In this document: one piece after another, positions 46,284 to 57,050 of the stretch
Layout: every line of letters starts with the position of its first letter
How positions within the stretch are numbered: the stretch's first letter is position 1
Assembly (NCBI GenBank): GCA_016808115.1
Contig: JAEQBH010006837.1
Coordinates: forward strand, 1-64,000
Direction of reading: 5' to 3'
DNA from: Tetrastigma voinierianum
Lineage: Eukaryota; Streptophyta; Magnoliopsida; Vitales; Vitaceae
Length of the DNA stretch: 64,000 bases
The notes under the pieces: model-generated
Databases searched by the model: none
Told to the model about the DNA's origin: nothing
What the model saw: the letters and a program-made list of their open reading frames with translations, nothing else
Translations under genes and position numbers: made by a program

Positions 46284-46671
46284 TGTTGATAACGTTTTGA
46301 AAATGTTGTTGAATGATTATCTAAAGGAGATAGTCCCTCTTATGTACGAGAAAATAAGATAATTTCCCGAGAGATGGAAATAGTGTCAGAGAGAACAAGG
46401 AAACAAGATGGGGAGAAAGATTGCTTTGTTTTCTTTTAAATCATACGTAGAGATTGGGAAGGCTGTTATAGGCACCCCTCGAGATGACGCCCGATATCGC
46501 CATTAATGTATGAATTAATGAGGGTATTAATTACAGTATTAATGATGATTTATGTATACAGAATTTCAGATGAATCCATTCATTGTAAAACATTGAATCC
46601 GGAACGGCTTTATTGTGTCGTGATGAATCCGGGGTGGCTTAATTCATTTCAAAAACCTTTCGTTTATAACA
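46284..46671 (-). repeat. Copia B copy 2 5' LTR (right)
   Basis: 388 bases from TGTTGATAACG to TTTATAACA as read on the plus strand. It matches 39669-40053 and 35195-35581. Confidence 0.85.
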
Positions 46672-47697
46672 TGTTAATTATAATATATAATTAAGATATT
46701 AAATTTTGTTGTTATAACTATTTTATTTTCAATTTCTAATGTATATTTTAAATATAATTTATATGATAATTTAATATTTAAAAAATATTATATAAAATTT
46801 TATTGAATTCATTTGAATTAAATAAATTACTGTTTTAATATTGAATATATTTTTATTTATCTCATTAATCTTATTTTAAATATATACAATTTTATTTTTT
46901 TATTTATCCTTTAAATTTTATTCAATCATATATGTTTTTTTATTAAAAATGAAGTTGTACTAGTTTATAAATTAAATTTAATTTAATAACTAAATTATTA
47001 GTATATTTTAAATAATTTTATTACTTAAACTAGTGTTAATAACAAAATAATGTTATTTTAAAATAATTAACAAAAATTATACATTAATTTCTTTCCTAAT
47101 ATGATTATATCTTTTAGCAAGATGAATTTTCAAACAAATATGATATTTCATTATTAAACGGTTGAGATGCATTTTTGGAAAAAATATTTTTATTAAACGA
47201 AATGAAATTTACTCATTGTAGTGCATTCTAAATTAATTAATAGATGATATGGCTTCAGCTGCAATCGAGGATGTACATCTTTCTAATGTGGAATCATATG
47301 TTATCATTGGATATAATGAGGATGCGAATAAAGATTAGAGGCATATGAAATTTCATTTGATACTTTGGAGTTATTTTTTTCAGATATGTTATTTTATTGT
47401 TTTGGTACTATTTAGCAATTTAATTTGATATTTTGGTTATAATAGTGTTTTAGCATTAACTATTTATTAAAGTTGTTTACTATTATTATATTGTTTAAAC
47501 TAAATCATTTTATATATTAATTATCATTATATATATGTATATTATTTATTTTTATTTGAAGAATGATAAATTTGTAAAATTAATTTTTTTAGCATCTTTT
47601 AAGGTTTTGACCCATACCCCATATGGGCTAGTGTTTTGACCCATAGCCCGAATGAGTTAGCCCAAAATGGGTTGGGCTTACCCATTTATCAGTTCTA
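46672..47697. mobile_element. hAT-family element copy 5 (right half)
   Basis: Corresponds to 40054-41116 of copy 3, beginning at the same point next to the Copia B LTR. It ends ...CCCATTTATCAGTTCTA (reverse complement TAGAACTGATAAATGGG). CATGCTTATGTTCC follows, matching the flank found after the other copies. Confidence 0.78.
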
Positions 47698-47785
47698 CAT
47701 GCTTATGTTCCAAAGTCCATTTAAAAAATAATAGGATTACAAATTCTATATATATATATATATTAGACTAAAAGATCGATGCAAT

Positions 47786-49132
47786 TAAAGCTGGTAATAT
47801 GGGTTAAGCCAAATGGACTAGTCCACTTTATCCTGAATTTTTGAAGAGTTGGGTTGTAAAATTAAAAGTTCAAATAAAATCGGAATTCGATTTGCTCCGA
47901 TGCATTTGGCGCAGCGTATGGAGTTGGCCGATAACCCGATTAACCCGATTTGCCCAAAATTTTTAGTAACTAGCTTAGTAATTGAGATTTTCAATAATTC
48001 ATCTATAAAATTTGATATTTTGGCTATCTTTTGTAGCATATGGGTTTAAAACATAATAGTGCCTGTAATATATAATTAATATATTAATTTTTTTGCTTTA
48101 ACTATTTTATTTTCAATTTCTAAATATATATTTTAATGTAATTTATATGATAATAATTTAATATTTAAAAATATTGTATGAAAATTTACTAAATGCGTTT
48201 AAATTAAATAAATTACTATTAAATATTGAATATATTTTATTTATCATTAATCATATTTTAAATATTTACAATTTCATTTTTTATTTATCCTTTAAATTTT
48301 ATTCAATCATATATGTTTTTTGATAAAAATGAAGTTGTAATAACGTTTATAAATTAATTTAAATTTAATAACAATTTATTAGTATATTTTAAATGTTTAT
48401 TACTTAAACTAGTGTTAATAACAAAATAATGTTATTTCAAAAATAATTAACAAAAAAATTGCTTTAATTTTTTTACATGTGATTATATCTTTTAAGAGAT
48501 GAATTTTTTTGAAGCAAAGATGATATTTTATTATTAAAAGCGGTTGATATGCATTTTTCGAAAAAATATTTTTTATTAAGCATAAATGAAATTTATATTG
48601 TGCCATTATAAATTAATTAATAGATGATGATAAGTCAGCAGCTGTCGAGAATGTCACGTATTTTCTAGCATTAGGAATCACGTGTTGATATGAATATAAT
48701 GAGGATGAGGATGAAAATTATAAGCATATGAAATTTTATTTAATACTTTGGAGTTATTTTTTTTTCAATATGTTATTTTATTGTTTTGATATTATTTAGC
48801 TAGTTAGTTTGATATTTTGATTATAATAGTATTTTAGCATTATTTATTTATTTAAGTTTGTTTACAATTATTATATTGTTTAGACTAAATCATTTTATAT
48901 ATATTTATATATTATTTATTTTTATTTGAAGAATGATGAATTTATAAAATTAATTTTTTTAAAATATTTTTTAAGGTTTTAACTCGTTTTAGCTCGTAAC
49001 CTGCATGAACTAGATTGGACTGATAAAAAACTAACCTAAATAAAAATAGGTCATATTAATCTAACCCATTTTAACCCACAATCCAAATAAGTTAACCCAA
49101 AATAAATTGTACTGACCCATTTATCCACTCTA
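47786..49132. mobile_element. hAT-family element copy 6 (most complete)
   Basis: 1347 bases. The left end TAAAGCTGGTAATATGGG is preceded by GATGCAAT. The right end, reverse complement TAGAGTGGATAAATGGGTCA, is followed by GATGTAGA. The two 8-mers share five positions, and the uninterrupted site GATGCAGCCATGTCTGTTC is at 49241-49259. No transposase. This copy best shows the family: inverted ends of about 18 bases, a mainly A/T interior, conserved blocks near each end. Confidence 0.82.
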
Positions 49133-49259
49133 GATGTAGACATGTCTGTTCGGAAGTCCCACACGCCATTTCAAATAGTGACACAATTTCTATATATGGT
49201 TTGGTGGAAGTACTTCGTCCTTCCCATAGACTAAAAGATCGATGCAGCCATGTCTGTTC

Positions 49260-49590
49260 CAAAGTCCATTTGAAAAATAGTAAAAAGTCAAACCCTTTTC
49301 ATTTTGACCTTGTCAAACCTGCAAAAACAATTTCAGTAGTGGTGCAATGACAGCTTTTCAATGACAAATTAATTATCATATGCTGGAAAGAGTTTCAGAA
49401 CTTAGCAGCAGATTAAGCCAATTAATTATCATTCTATTCCCCTAACTGCAGATAAATTAATGTCTCCTCAAAAGTATTTCTCAAACTTTGTTTCTTCAAC
49501 TAATCCCCACCATTTTCGTCCTGCACAGTACTTGAAGCTCGATCGGGTTCAACCTGCAGAAGACTGCAGCGCAATTCATTGATATATTAA
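49260..49590 (+). pseudogene. Peroxidase relic B, promoter and exon 1
   Basis: Parallel to relic A: promoter blocks at 49284-49358, ATG at 49460, secretion-signal region, the same deletion of the FYxxxCP region, and an end near GACTGCAGCGCAATTCATTG (49561-49580). It also lacks about 17 bases that relic A keeps before CACAGTACTT. The matching exon-4 remnant lies at 56740-57050, beyond a 6.8 kb insertion. Confidence 0.78.
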
Positions 49591-50402
49591 AAAGTTTTTA
49601 ATAGATATAGCAATGGATATTATTGGATGTAGGATTATAGTATGCCTTTTTATGGGTCCATTCCAGTTTTGTTTCTTTGAGCAATATACGCCCTTGTTGA
49701 GATTCATACGTCAAACAATGATAAAATTAGAGACAAAAGCAAGAAGGTCGAAGAAAAGTCGAAAGCCAGCATCTGATAGTACTGCTTTGTAGTCTGAAAT
49801 TACCAGATCGGAGTGGATCGTCGAGGGCGTTCGCGCGATCACCCGTTCGGTTTGCGGCTGAAAACAAGCAGAAGATAGCGGAGTTGTTAAGTCGACTCAC
49901 GCTGATAATAAGTTGGCTTTTTTTCGGAAAGTGAGCACGTTAGAGCAGTAGTTATCTCACTCGAGAATGTCATACGCCTCAGATTGTGATTCTTTTCTCT
50001 TTATGGAGGAGGGAGAAAAGGGGATCACTCATGGAGAGTGGGCCGATTTCTCCATAAAGGTAGGGAAGGTGGGCTACCGTTTCGGAAGGATGACTTATTC
50101 TTCTTTTATGTAAGCTTTCGAATGAAATTCTTTGTTAGGAAGCAGCCATGTCATTGGAGGCGAGGTGGTGATTCTTGGGAGAACATATACTTATGCTCAT
50201 TGGAGGCGGAGTTGGTAGTTTCGTTTGGTAGAGTCGCTGATCGGGAAAGGAAGCATCCGGGTGAAGAGGCATCCGGGCACTAGGGCTCAAATGGAAAGGA
50301 GGCGTCCGGGGTGAGAGGAGCTCGGGCACCCGGGCGGAGAGTTGCCCGGGCGTTCCTAGGCCTATTCAGCATCCGATCGTACGGTTTTATGAATCTGAGA
50401 TC

Positions 50403-53400
50403 TGTAACACCCCAAAGCTGCTAGGGTACTAAAGTAAAATTTTATGTATTCAGGGTATAATTGGGCTGACTTAGGTATTTTCTGGAAATTATGAAATGGG
50501 ACCTAAGGGTTATTTGCAAATAAGTTTAGATGTCTGAGAAGTAAATTTGGAGAAAGCCAATAAGCAGGGGAAAATAATAGGAGACTTAAATGAGAATAAT
50601 AGAAATGAGGCTAAATCGAAAAAAAAAAAAAAATGAAGGAAAGGACATGTGGTAGCTGTAGGAAAGAGGGAGGAAGCTTGCCGGCCCACTTTAAATACGA
50701 TTAAGTGAACCATAAGAGAAAATGAGAGCAGAGGAGAAAAGGGAGAGTTAGAGAGAGAACAAAGTGCCTGCAGATATTTCAAACAATCGAATATAGGTCT
50801 CCGTAGCAGAGGGAAAGTCCTTCCACGTGACAATAGCTGCAAGTAGAGACCGGAATCGGGGACTTTCAACAAACTCCATGAGGTAGGTCTTCTCCTACTT
50901 GGTGATAACTCTACCCCAAGGATTGTTGGGTGGTTATCGGCGCTTAGGGGAATGTATGGTTGCATTTTAAGCAGTGGGAAGGCTGCGTTGTGGCGTGAGT
51001 GCGTGACTAATAGCCGAACCTTAGAGCCCCTGATTTTTGGAGTACAGTGAAGGGAATTTTTGTGGTGTGTCGGCTTCATAGTGTAGCCCACGTCAATTAA
51101 CTTGATGTTAGGATTTTGAATTTCTCAATTTGGACCTCTGTAGACTAAGTTATAGTCCGCTTTTCTGCGAGGTCGTGCATTAAGATTTGGTGGTCAGTTA
51201 CGCCAATTCGGTCTTCAGGCGGACCTTGGGATATGGGTTTTTGGGTTGGAATTAAAGAAGAATTTGGCAGCTAAGTCGCTTCTGTGAAATTGTAGCCACA
51301 TCGATGAACTTGATGTTAGGCTTTTTAATTTCTCAGTCGGACCTCTGTAGACCAAGTTATGGTCTTTTACTGCGAGCAGTCAAATGGGTGAGAAATTAGG
51401 TGGCTTGATGGTGCCGTCGAAGCCAGGAGTCGTCAAGCGGTGAAATTCGTCAGCTTGATGGTCGTCCAAGCGGTGGTCGTGAGCGGTGATGCGTCGAGCC
51501 GTGGTCGTCAAGCGTTAATTCGTCGGTTGGGATTCGACTCGTCAAAGTTGACTACGCATGAGCTCAGCCGGAAGGTCATATATCAACCCCGTTTGAACTC
51601 CGATTTGGGTGTTCTTGGACTACATGGAAAGCCCGTAGGTCAAGAATACGATGATATTCTAGGGAGGATGTTACAGATGTCAGATCAAAGATGTTTGAAT
51701 GAGCTCGTGACTGTGCAGGCTACGTCGATCGGTCGGTACCGTGAAGTTATTTAGCGTGGCCTCCCGGCAGATGTCGTATCATCGCCGTTTGGAACTCCGA
51801 TTTGGTGTTCTTGGACTCTATGGAAAGCCCATGGAGTCAAGAATACATTCATATGCCTGAGGATGTTAGATGTCAGACCGAGGTGTTTTACTGAGCTCGT
51901 CACTTCAGTGCAGCTCGTCAGTTCAGGTCAGCTCGTCAAAGTTGACTACGCGCGACCTCCTGAGCCCCGGTGATCGTATCTCCTTCCGTTTGAACTCGAT
52001 TTGGGTGTTCTTTGGGCTACATGGAGAGCCCATTGGAGTCAGAATACATTCATATAACTGAGGAGGATGAAGATGTTTTAACCGAGGTGATAGATCGAGC
52101 TCGTCCAGGTCGTCCAGCTCGTCCATTAGATTTATTTATGTATGACTTGGCTGGAAGAGTCATGCTTTCCTTAGATCGGCTCAGATTCGGGTGTTCTTTG
52201 ACTCTATCAAAATCCCATTGAGTCAAGAATCCGCATCTATATATATTGTTAAAATTGGAACTCATATTAAGTTCCGAAAATCCATCCTAACCAAAACTGC
52301 ACTAGTACACACGAATAATATTGTTCTTTAATGGTTTGAATAGGGACTAACGAGGAGGAAAAGCGCGTAGTTGAGATTCGAGGATTGGAATCAAAGTGAA
52401 AAGATTGTTGGGTTTGTTCTACTTATATATTCCTCACGTTTCAAAATTTGAAATGTTTGTTCTACTTACTCCTTATTCACTCGTTCAAAATTTGGGGAAA
52501 TGTTTGTTCTCTCTATTCCTCGTTTCAGGATTTTTGCATGTTTGTTCTAAGCATATTGAATTGATTTAATTGATTTGAGAAAAGTGATTGTGAAATGTTT
52601 GCATATAAAAAAAAATTGCATGATTATTGATAAATTTGTTTATACAAGCGTACATATTGTACTTATATTTTGTATACAAAGGATTTGAATGCCTTGTAGA
52701 ATGTTAATATTGTTGCGTAAAGATGGATTGGTATACAGTGGATCAAATCGCGATCTTGGACTGTTGATGTGTCACTTGTTCGGCCGGCCAGTAAGGACGT
52801 ATCGGTAGTGTTCACTATTTGATTGTTTATAACCGGTCGGCGGCCAGCTGGGTTCAAATGCTTGTGTTATAAAACCATGTGATACCGGCTGCGGCCAGCG
52901 GGACCGTCTTGCCGTGACTCGATATCTATATCGAAGAGCCTTAGGTTAAGTCGTTAGAAGCATGCTTGAATTGATTGGCGTCGCCCAGATTGATTTTGAA
53001 CTGAATTGAAGTGCGAAGCGGGCGAATTTGTGAGCATATTTGAATTGATTTGAGATTGTGAAATATTGATTATGAAAATGTATTTATGGGATGATCAATG
53101 AACTATAACTTATTGTATATATATATATAAAAAGGTATATGTATTGTATTTATATTGATCATCCAAAAGATTGAAAGTTAAATTATTAAATTGCATGATT
53201 TAATTTAAGCGAAAGCAGGAATGGTTGTATAGAACCACTAAATGAAATGGCAGCGTATTGTTTACGATGTGCGTGGTGCAGAGTGATGATGTGATCGATA
53301 GCGGACCCGAGATCGAGGAGCGTCGAGTCATAAAGAAAGAAATCTCGGAGTATGCTCCGACATGTGCACTCATTTCATGTGTTCTTTTTTGATATGGATA

Positions 53401-53618
53401 TTTTGTATAAACAATTTGAATACTGAACATCTATTTTGTAAATCATTTTGAAAAGGCTTGGATTCATTTGTAAATGGATTTTGTTAAATGTAAATGTTTA
53501 TGGGCTTGCCCGAATTTGTATCAGCTTCCGCAGATATGATTTTGAGTGATTGAGTGATTTTAGTGGCATCGGACTGGTGGGTTCGGATCATGGCTTGGTC
53601 GGGTCGGGTAAGGAAGCC
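50403..53618 (+). mobile_element. LTR family Y (copy 2)
   Basis: Begins TGTAACACCCCAAAGC and matches 14431-17357 in order, including TGTTTATGGGCTTGCC near 53495-53510 and GTCGGGTAAGG near the end. Arm sequence resumes directly after it, so it is a solo insertion. CTGAG occurs just before (50395-50399) and just after (53619-53623) and could be the target duplication if the start is three bases off. The 193-residue minus-strand frame inside (51091-50510) is not conserved in copy 1. Confidence 0.75.
51560..52260 (+). repeat. Tandem subrepeats in LTR Y copy 2 (about 190-200 bp, four units)
   Basis: The core GATTTGGGTGTTCTTGGAC or a close variant occurs at about 51602, 51799, 51998 and 52184, each followed by TGGAAAGCCC-like and GTCAAGAATAC-like text and GAGCTCGTC words. 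The corresponding part of copy 1 (about 15480-15760) shows fewer, weaker repeats. Confidence 0.75.
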
Positions 53619-53669
53619 CTGAGTCTATCGGGGCCAGCAAATTTGGGTTAGTTGGAGCAGGGGCAGGCT

Positions 53670-55385
53670 CGGGCCCATAGTGCCCATAATGCCCCACTGC
53701 CGGGAGAGTGATCGTCCGTCGGCAGGAACAAGCTTGGTGTCATATCGTGGGGAATAGTAGACCATCAATGTTGTTGAATTTCAATGTGAATTTTGTAACT
53801 TTTTGAAGCGCATTAGATGTTATCGCGTTTGCTTGAGATTAATCTTACCCGAGACTAGAGCTATAAAATTTGGGAGTGACGAGGTTCGTTGTCCTACTGG
53901 TTATCCATGTTCCTTCATCAGAGAAGGATAAATGAATGTTGTTGAGACTCGGAATTGGGGGATTGCGGGATGAAGGATGATTGTGATTGATTATTTGAGT
54001 GCGCTTTCCAAGCATGGATCGGGCCAGAGACTGCATGGTTTGAGAGGAGTCGGGTGATGCAGGTGTGTGGTCTTTGGGGTGGTTCCTAGGCTTTGGGTGG
54101 TCGAAGACACCACGGCTGTCCGAATCGGGGATCTCCCGAGCTTCCACTTCTTTCGGTATTTCCATCTTTTTCCTCCTTCTTAGCCTCTCTGACCCGACTT
54201 CTTTCTTGGATTCGGCGTTGGATGCTTTGCACATTTTTCTTTTGTATTTCGGATTGTCTTGTAAGTTCGAATGTTAGTTGGACGTATTGTAATATGATTG
54301 CTTAGTAACAAGCATTGCTATGTAATGCTGAACACCTTTTTGGTGTAATTAATAAAATCGCGAGTTCCTTGAGGCGACAGTGTGCTTTATTGCAGTGCAT
54401 TGTATGACGTATTTAGACGTGCGCTGGTGGGGCCCGGCAATATTATATAACTTGTTTGGCGGGGTGGCGGGTTAACTTTATCGCCCAGTGAAGGGCTATT
54501 TTGGACTTGGCCCACCGTCTTGTATAGCCTTGAAGCGTCGCAATGGTTGAAATCCCCGAACAGACGATTAGTCATCGGTGCATTAAATGCATTTGCCATG
54601 AGGGCCACTGGCGTCGGTATATAGATAGGCATCATTAAGTCGTATTCTTTTCCCTTTCTTGTTATTTTGGGTTTATCTGCTTTCCTCTCTGCAACCATCT
54701 GCTGTGAATGGGCTAGTTTAACCTTACGTCGTTCGCGGTATTGGCCTGCTTCCATGCCTCCATTCGCGAGGTAACCATCATCGCCCTTGTGTGTTGGACG
54801 TGATGAGTGGCGGTTTAAATTTGTGGAAGTGCGGAAGGGAGGAGGTGTGGTTTAAAACTTATTCGGCCCGGGCGGTCCTTGCCCGAGCTTGGGGTATGCC
54901 TTTGTACCAATTGGGTATATGGCTAGAGTCTAATATTCGTTTTCTCTTCTCCTTTTGATCTGCTTGTAGAATGGCGAGGGGTTAGAAGAAGCTTCCCACA
55001 GTGGTCGCGGGAAGGGGCGTGCCGAGCGACTCATACGTAGCGGCATCATTTAGGTCACGACCGATGGAGGAGTTAATGAAAACTATGCTGCGAGGTGCCG
55101 GATAACATTGACCTTCAGTTGATGGAAAGGACAGATGAGTCTACCTTGGGTGGAGAACATAACGGTGTGTTCTTTACCTCAAGAGCACCTCGCCGTAGAA
55201 TTTGCTCTTCCGTGCCAACCACTAGTCAGCAATTTTACATTTTGCCGGGCGCTGAAACACTTATTCCACCCAGCGTCATTCGTATTTTGATCGAGTGTTG
55301 CGTGTTGAACCACTTATACCAACTCGATCTCTCATTGGTCAAGCTTTGTATAATTTATTTTCTGAGAATAGGGTAAGGCGGCCGG
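53670..55385 (-). other. Inner part of the 49765-56545 insertion; two unrecognised minus-strand frames
   Basis: 54234-53845 (129 residues) is charged at its N-terminus (ESKKEVGSERLRRRKKMEI) and Ser/Pro/Asn-rich later. 54755-54387 (122 residues) begins MEAGQYRERRKVKLAHSQQ and has a KPKITRKGKEYDLM segment. I recognise neither. They face the same way and are 150 bases apart, and might be the residue of a transposon protein. A plus-strand ATGGCGAGG near 54972 is followed at once by a stop. Codon evidence is too weak to call genes. Confidence 0.25.
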
Positions 55386-56739
55386 ATGTCTATGTCGGTT
55401 GAACCCAGGCTTGAGGTTGTGCGAGGACTCCCACGACTCACCCGATGTGCACCTTGGTGCCCGGATGCTTCCTTTCCCAATCAGCGACTCTACCAAGCGA
55501 AACTGCCAACCGGCTCTCCATGATATAAGTATATGTTCTCCTAAGAATCAGTCATCCCGCCTCTAGCGAAATAGGAAGGCGTTTCCAACAGCAGCTCGTT
55601 CGGGAAAGCGGTTACATAAAAAGAAGAGCATTAATCTTTACGAAGGCCGCGCTTCCACCTTTATGGGAAGAAATCGTATCTCATGAAAGGTGGATCCCGT
55701 ACTATAAAACAATAAAGAAAAGAATCATCAGATGGTACGACATTCTCGAGTGAGATCTTCTCGATTTTATGACGATCTTCAGAAAAAGCTAACTTTGTGT
55801 AGGGACAGCTGAAACACTCCAGTCGTCTTCTTGTTTGTTTGCATGTTGTAGCCGGTAGGCGGTGGCCCGGTGAATGCCCGACGATCCGCGGCTCGAGAAT
55901 TCCCGTAGACGGCGCCCGGTGTAGTCTTTGGAATTCTCACGGTCAGTCTTGAGGCGATCCGCGTCGCCGGCTCAGCCTAACTGCTGAACAAACAAGAACG
56001 ACGGAGGTGTTCAGGTAAATTACTCGTGCGAGATTAGCTTTTTTTTGGAGATTGGCGACTATGGTATCTCGCTTCCGAAACTGCTCGCCTCGCTGCGGTG
56101 TATTCTTTTATCTTTTATGGAGGAAAAAAGGATCTCCACATGGAGAGTATTTATTTCTATAAAGGAATGGGGAAGGTGGCTCATTTGATAATGACTTGTT
56201 CTTCTTTTTGCTCTTAGCTACTGTTGAAACTATCTTCTTAGGCTGCCTTCCTGTCAGGATTGGAGGCGGGTGCCCATGCTGCTATCATGGAGGCCGGTGT
56301 GATTTGTTTATTAGAATCGCGATGAGAAAGAGCATCCGAGTGAGAAGAGACATCCCGGGCACCAGGAAAAAAATTTCGGAAAGGAGAGGCATCCTCAGGG
56401 GTGAGGAGGAGCTAGAGCACAGGAGAAGGATTAATCAGAGCGTTCTGAGCCTATTTCTTTGTCTGGGCCGGGCGGCTTTAGGGCTGGTCATCGGGGCCCA
56501 GCGGGTTGTCTTAGGTTGGCTAGGGAATAGGAGCCGGGTTTTTGCACATATACTATCTTTAAATAGGATAAACTTAGGTATAACAAAATTATAAAAATAC
56601 CCTTATACCCTCTATGAGGACATTTGCCCTTTTCCCTTCATAAACATGCTTCCTCAAATATGAGACATACTGCAACAGCCCTCAACAAGAGATTTGGATA
56701 GTGTGAAGTTCAAAACCTCCCTATATGAATCTTCATCGG

Positions 56740-57050
56740 ATACTACGAACTGGATCCCAACTGTGATCCAGTTGAATAAGAAATGCAAGGTTTGTGGAGA
56801 TGGACATGGGAAGCTTCAAATTATTTGATGAAGACTACTTCATTGTGGTAGCTAAAAGGAGAGAGGCCTTTTTCAATATGATCATGCAGCTCTTCTTGAT
56901 GATGCTGAGACTAGAAGATTTGTGAAACTTCCATCCTTTTTCCATGGAAATTAAGTCTTTTGGGAGAGATTTTGGAGCTTCCATTGTCATGAAAGTGGGC
57001 CAAGTTGGACTACTGCTCGTTGAGAATGCATGTCAACTAATTAACAGGGT
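56740..57050 (+). pseudogene. Peroxidase relic B, exon 4
   Basis: Decayed counterpart of exon 4 of Prx1/Prx2. TGGATCCCAACTGTGATCC parallels the LDPNYVIHLKK region, then a two-part GGACATGGGAAGCTT and TTTGATGAAGACTACTTC parallels MDPGSFKTFDEDYY, and GTAGCTAAAAGGAGAG parallels VAKRR. Frameshifts occur near 56800, 56865 and 56955. The GGHTIG segment with the haem-binding His is missing. A 3'-untranslated-like stretch follows to about 57210. Confidence 0.82.

Larger units (their letters stand above)
43430..46671 (-). mobile_element. Copia B copy 2, truncated on the left
   Basis: Same element as 35195-40053, starting at the position matching about 36450 of copy 1. It therefore lacks the left LTR and most of RNase H, and keeps RT, linker, integrase end, the GAG-pre-integrase segment and the right LTR (46284-46671). 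It is followed by hAT sequence at the identical nested position. It is the left end of the second copy of a duplicated segment, not an independent insertion. Gag is absent here too. Confidence 0.83.
49765..56545. mobile_element. Unclassified insertion with one inverted and two direct repeat arms
   Basis: Relic A runs continuously through the sequence that flanks this segment, so it is an insertion in relic B. A GC-rich arm occurs three times: direct at 49765-50402 (continued at about 53619-53670), inverted at about 55385-55912 and direct at 55913-56545. Shared words include TCACTCGAGAATGTC and GGAAAGGAAGCATCCGGG. A family Y LTR (50403-53618) sits inside the first arm. The first arm plus the inverted arm would fit the long inverted ends of a Mutator-like element around 53670-55385; the two direct arms would fit an LTR pair. 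No transposase, RT or clean duplication decides it. Confidence 0.6.

Noticed and set aside
50510..51091. 193-codon minus-strand open frame, the longest in the window
   Set aside because: It lies inside LTR Y copy 2, has low-complexity Phe/Ser/Leu runs from A/T and GA-rich sequence, and copy 1 of the LTR has no matching frame.
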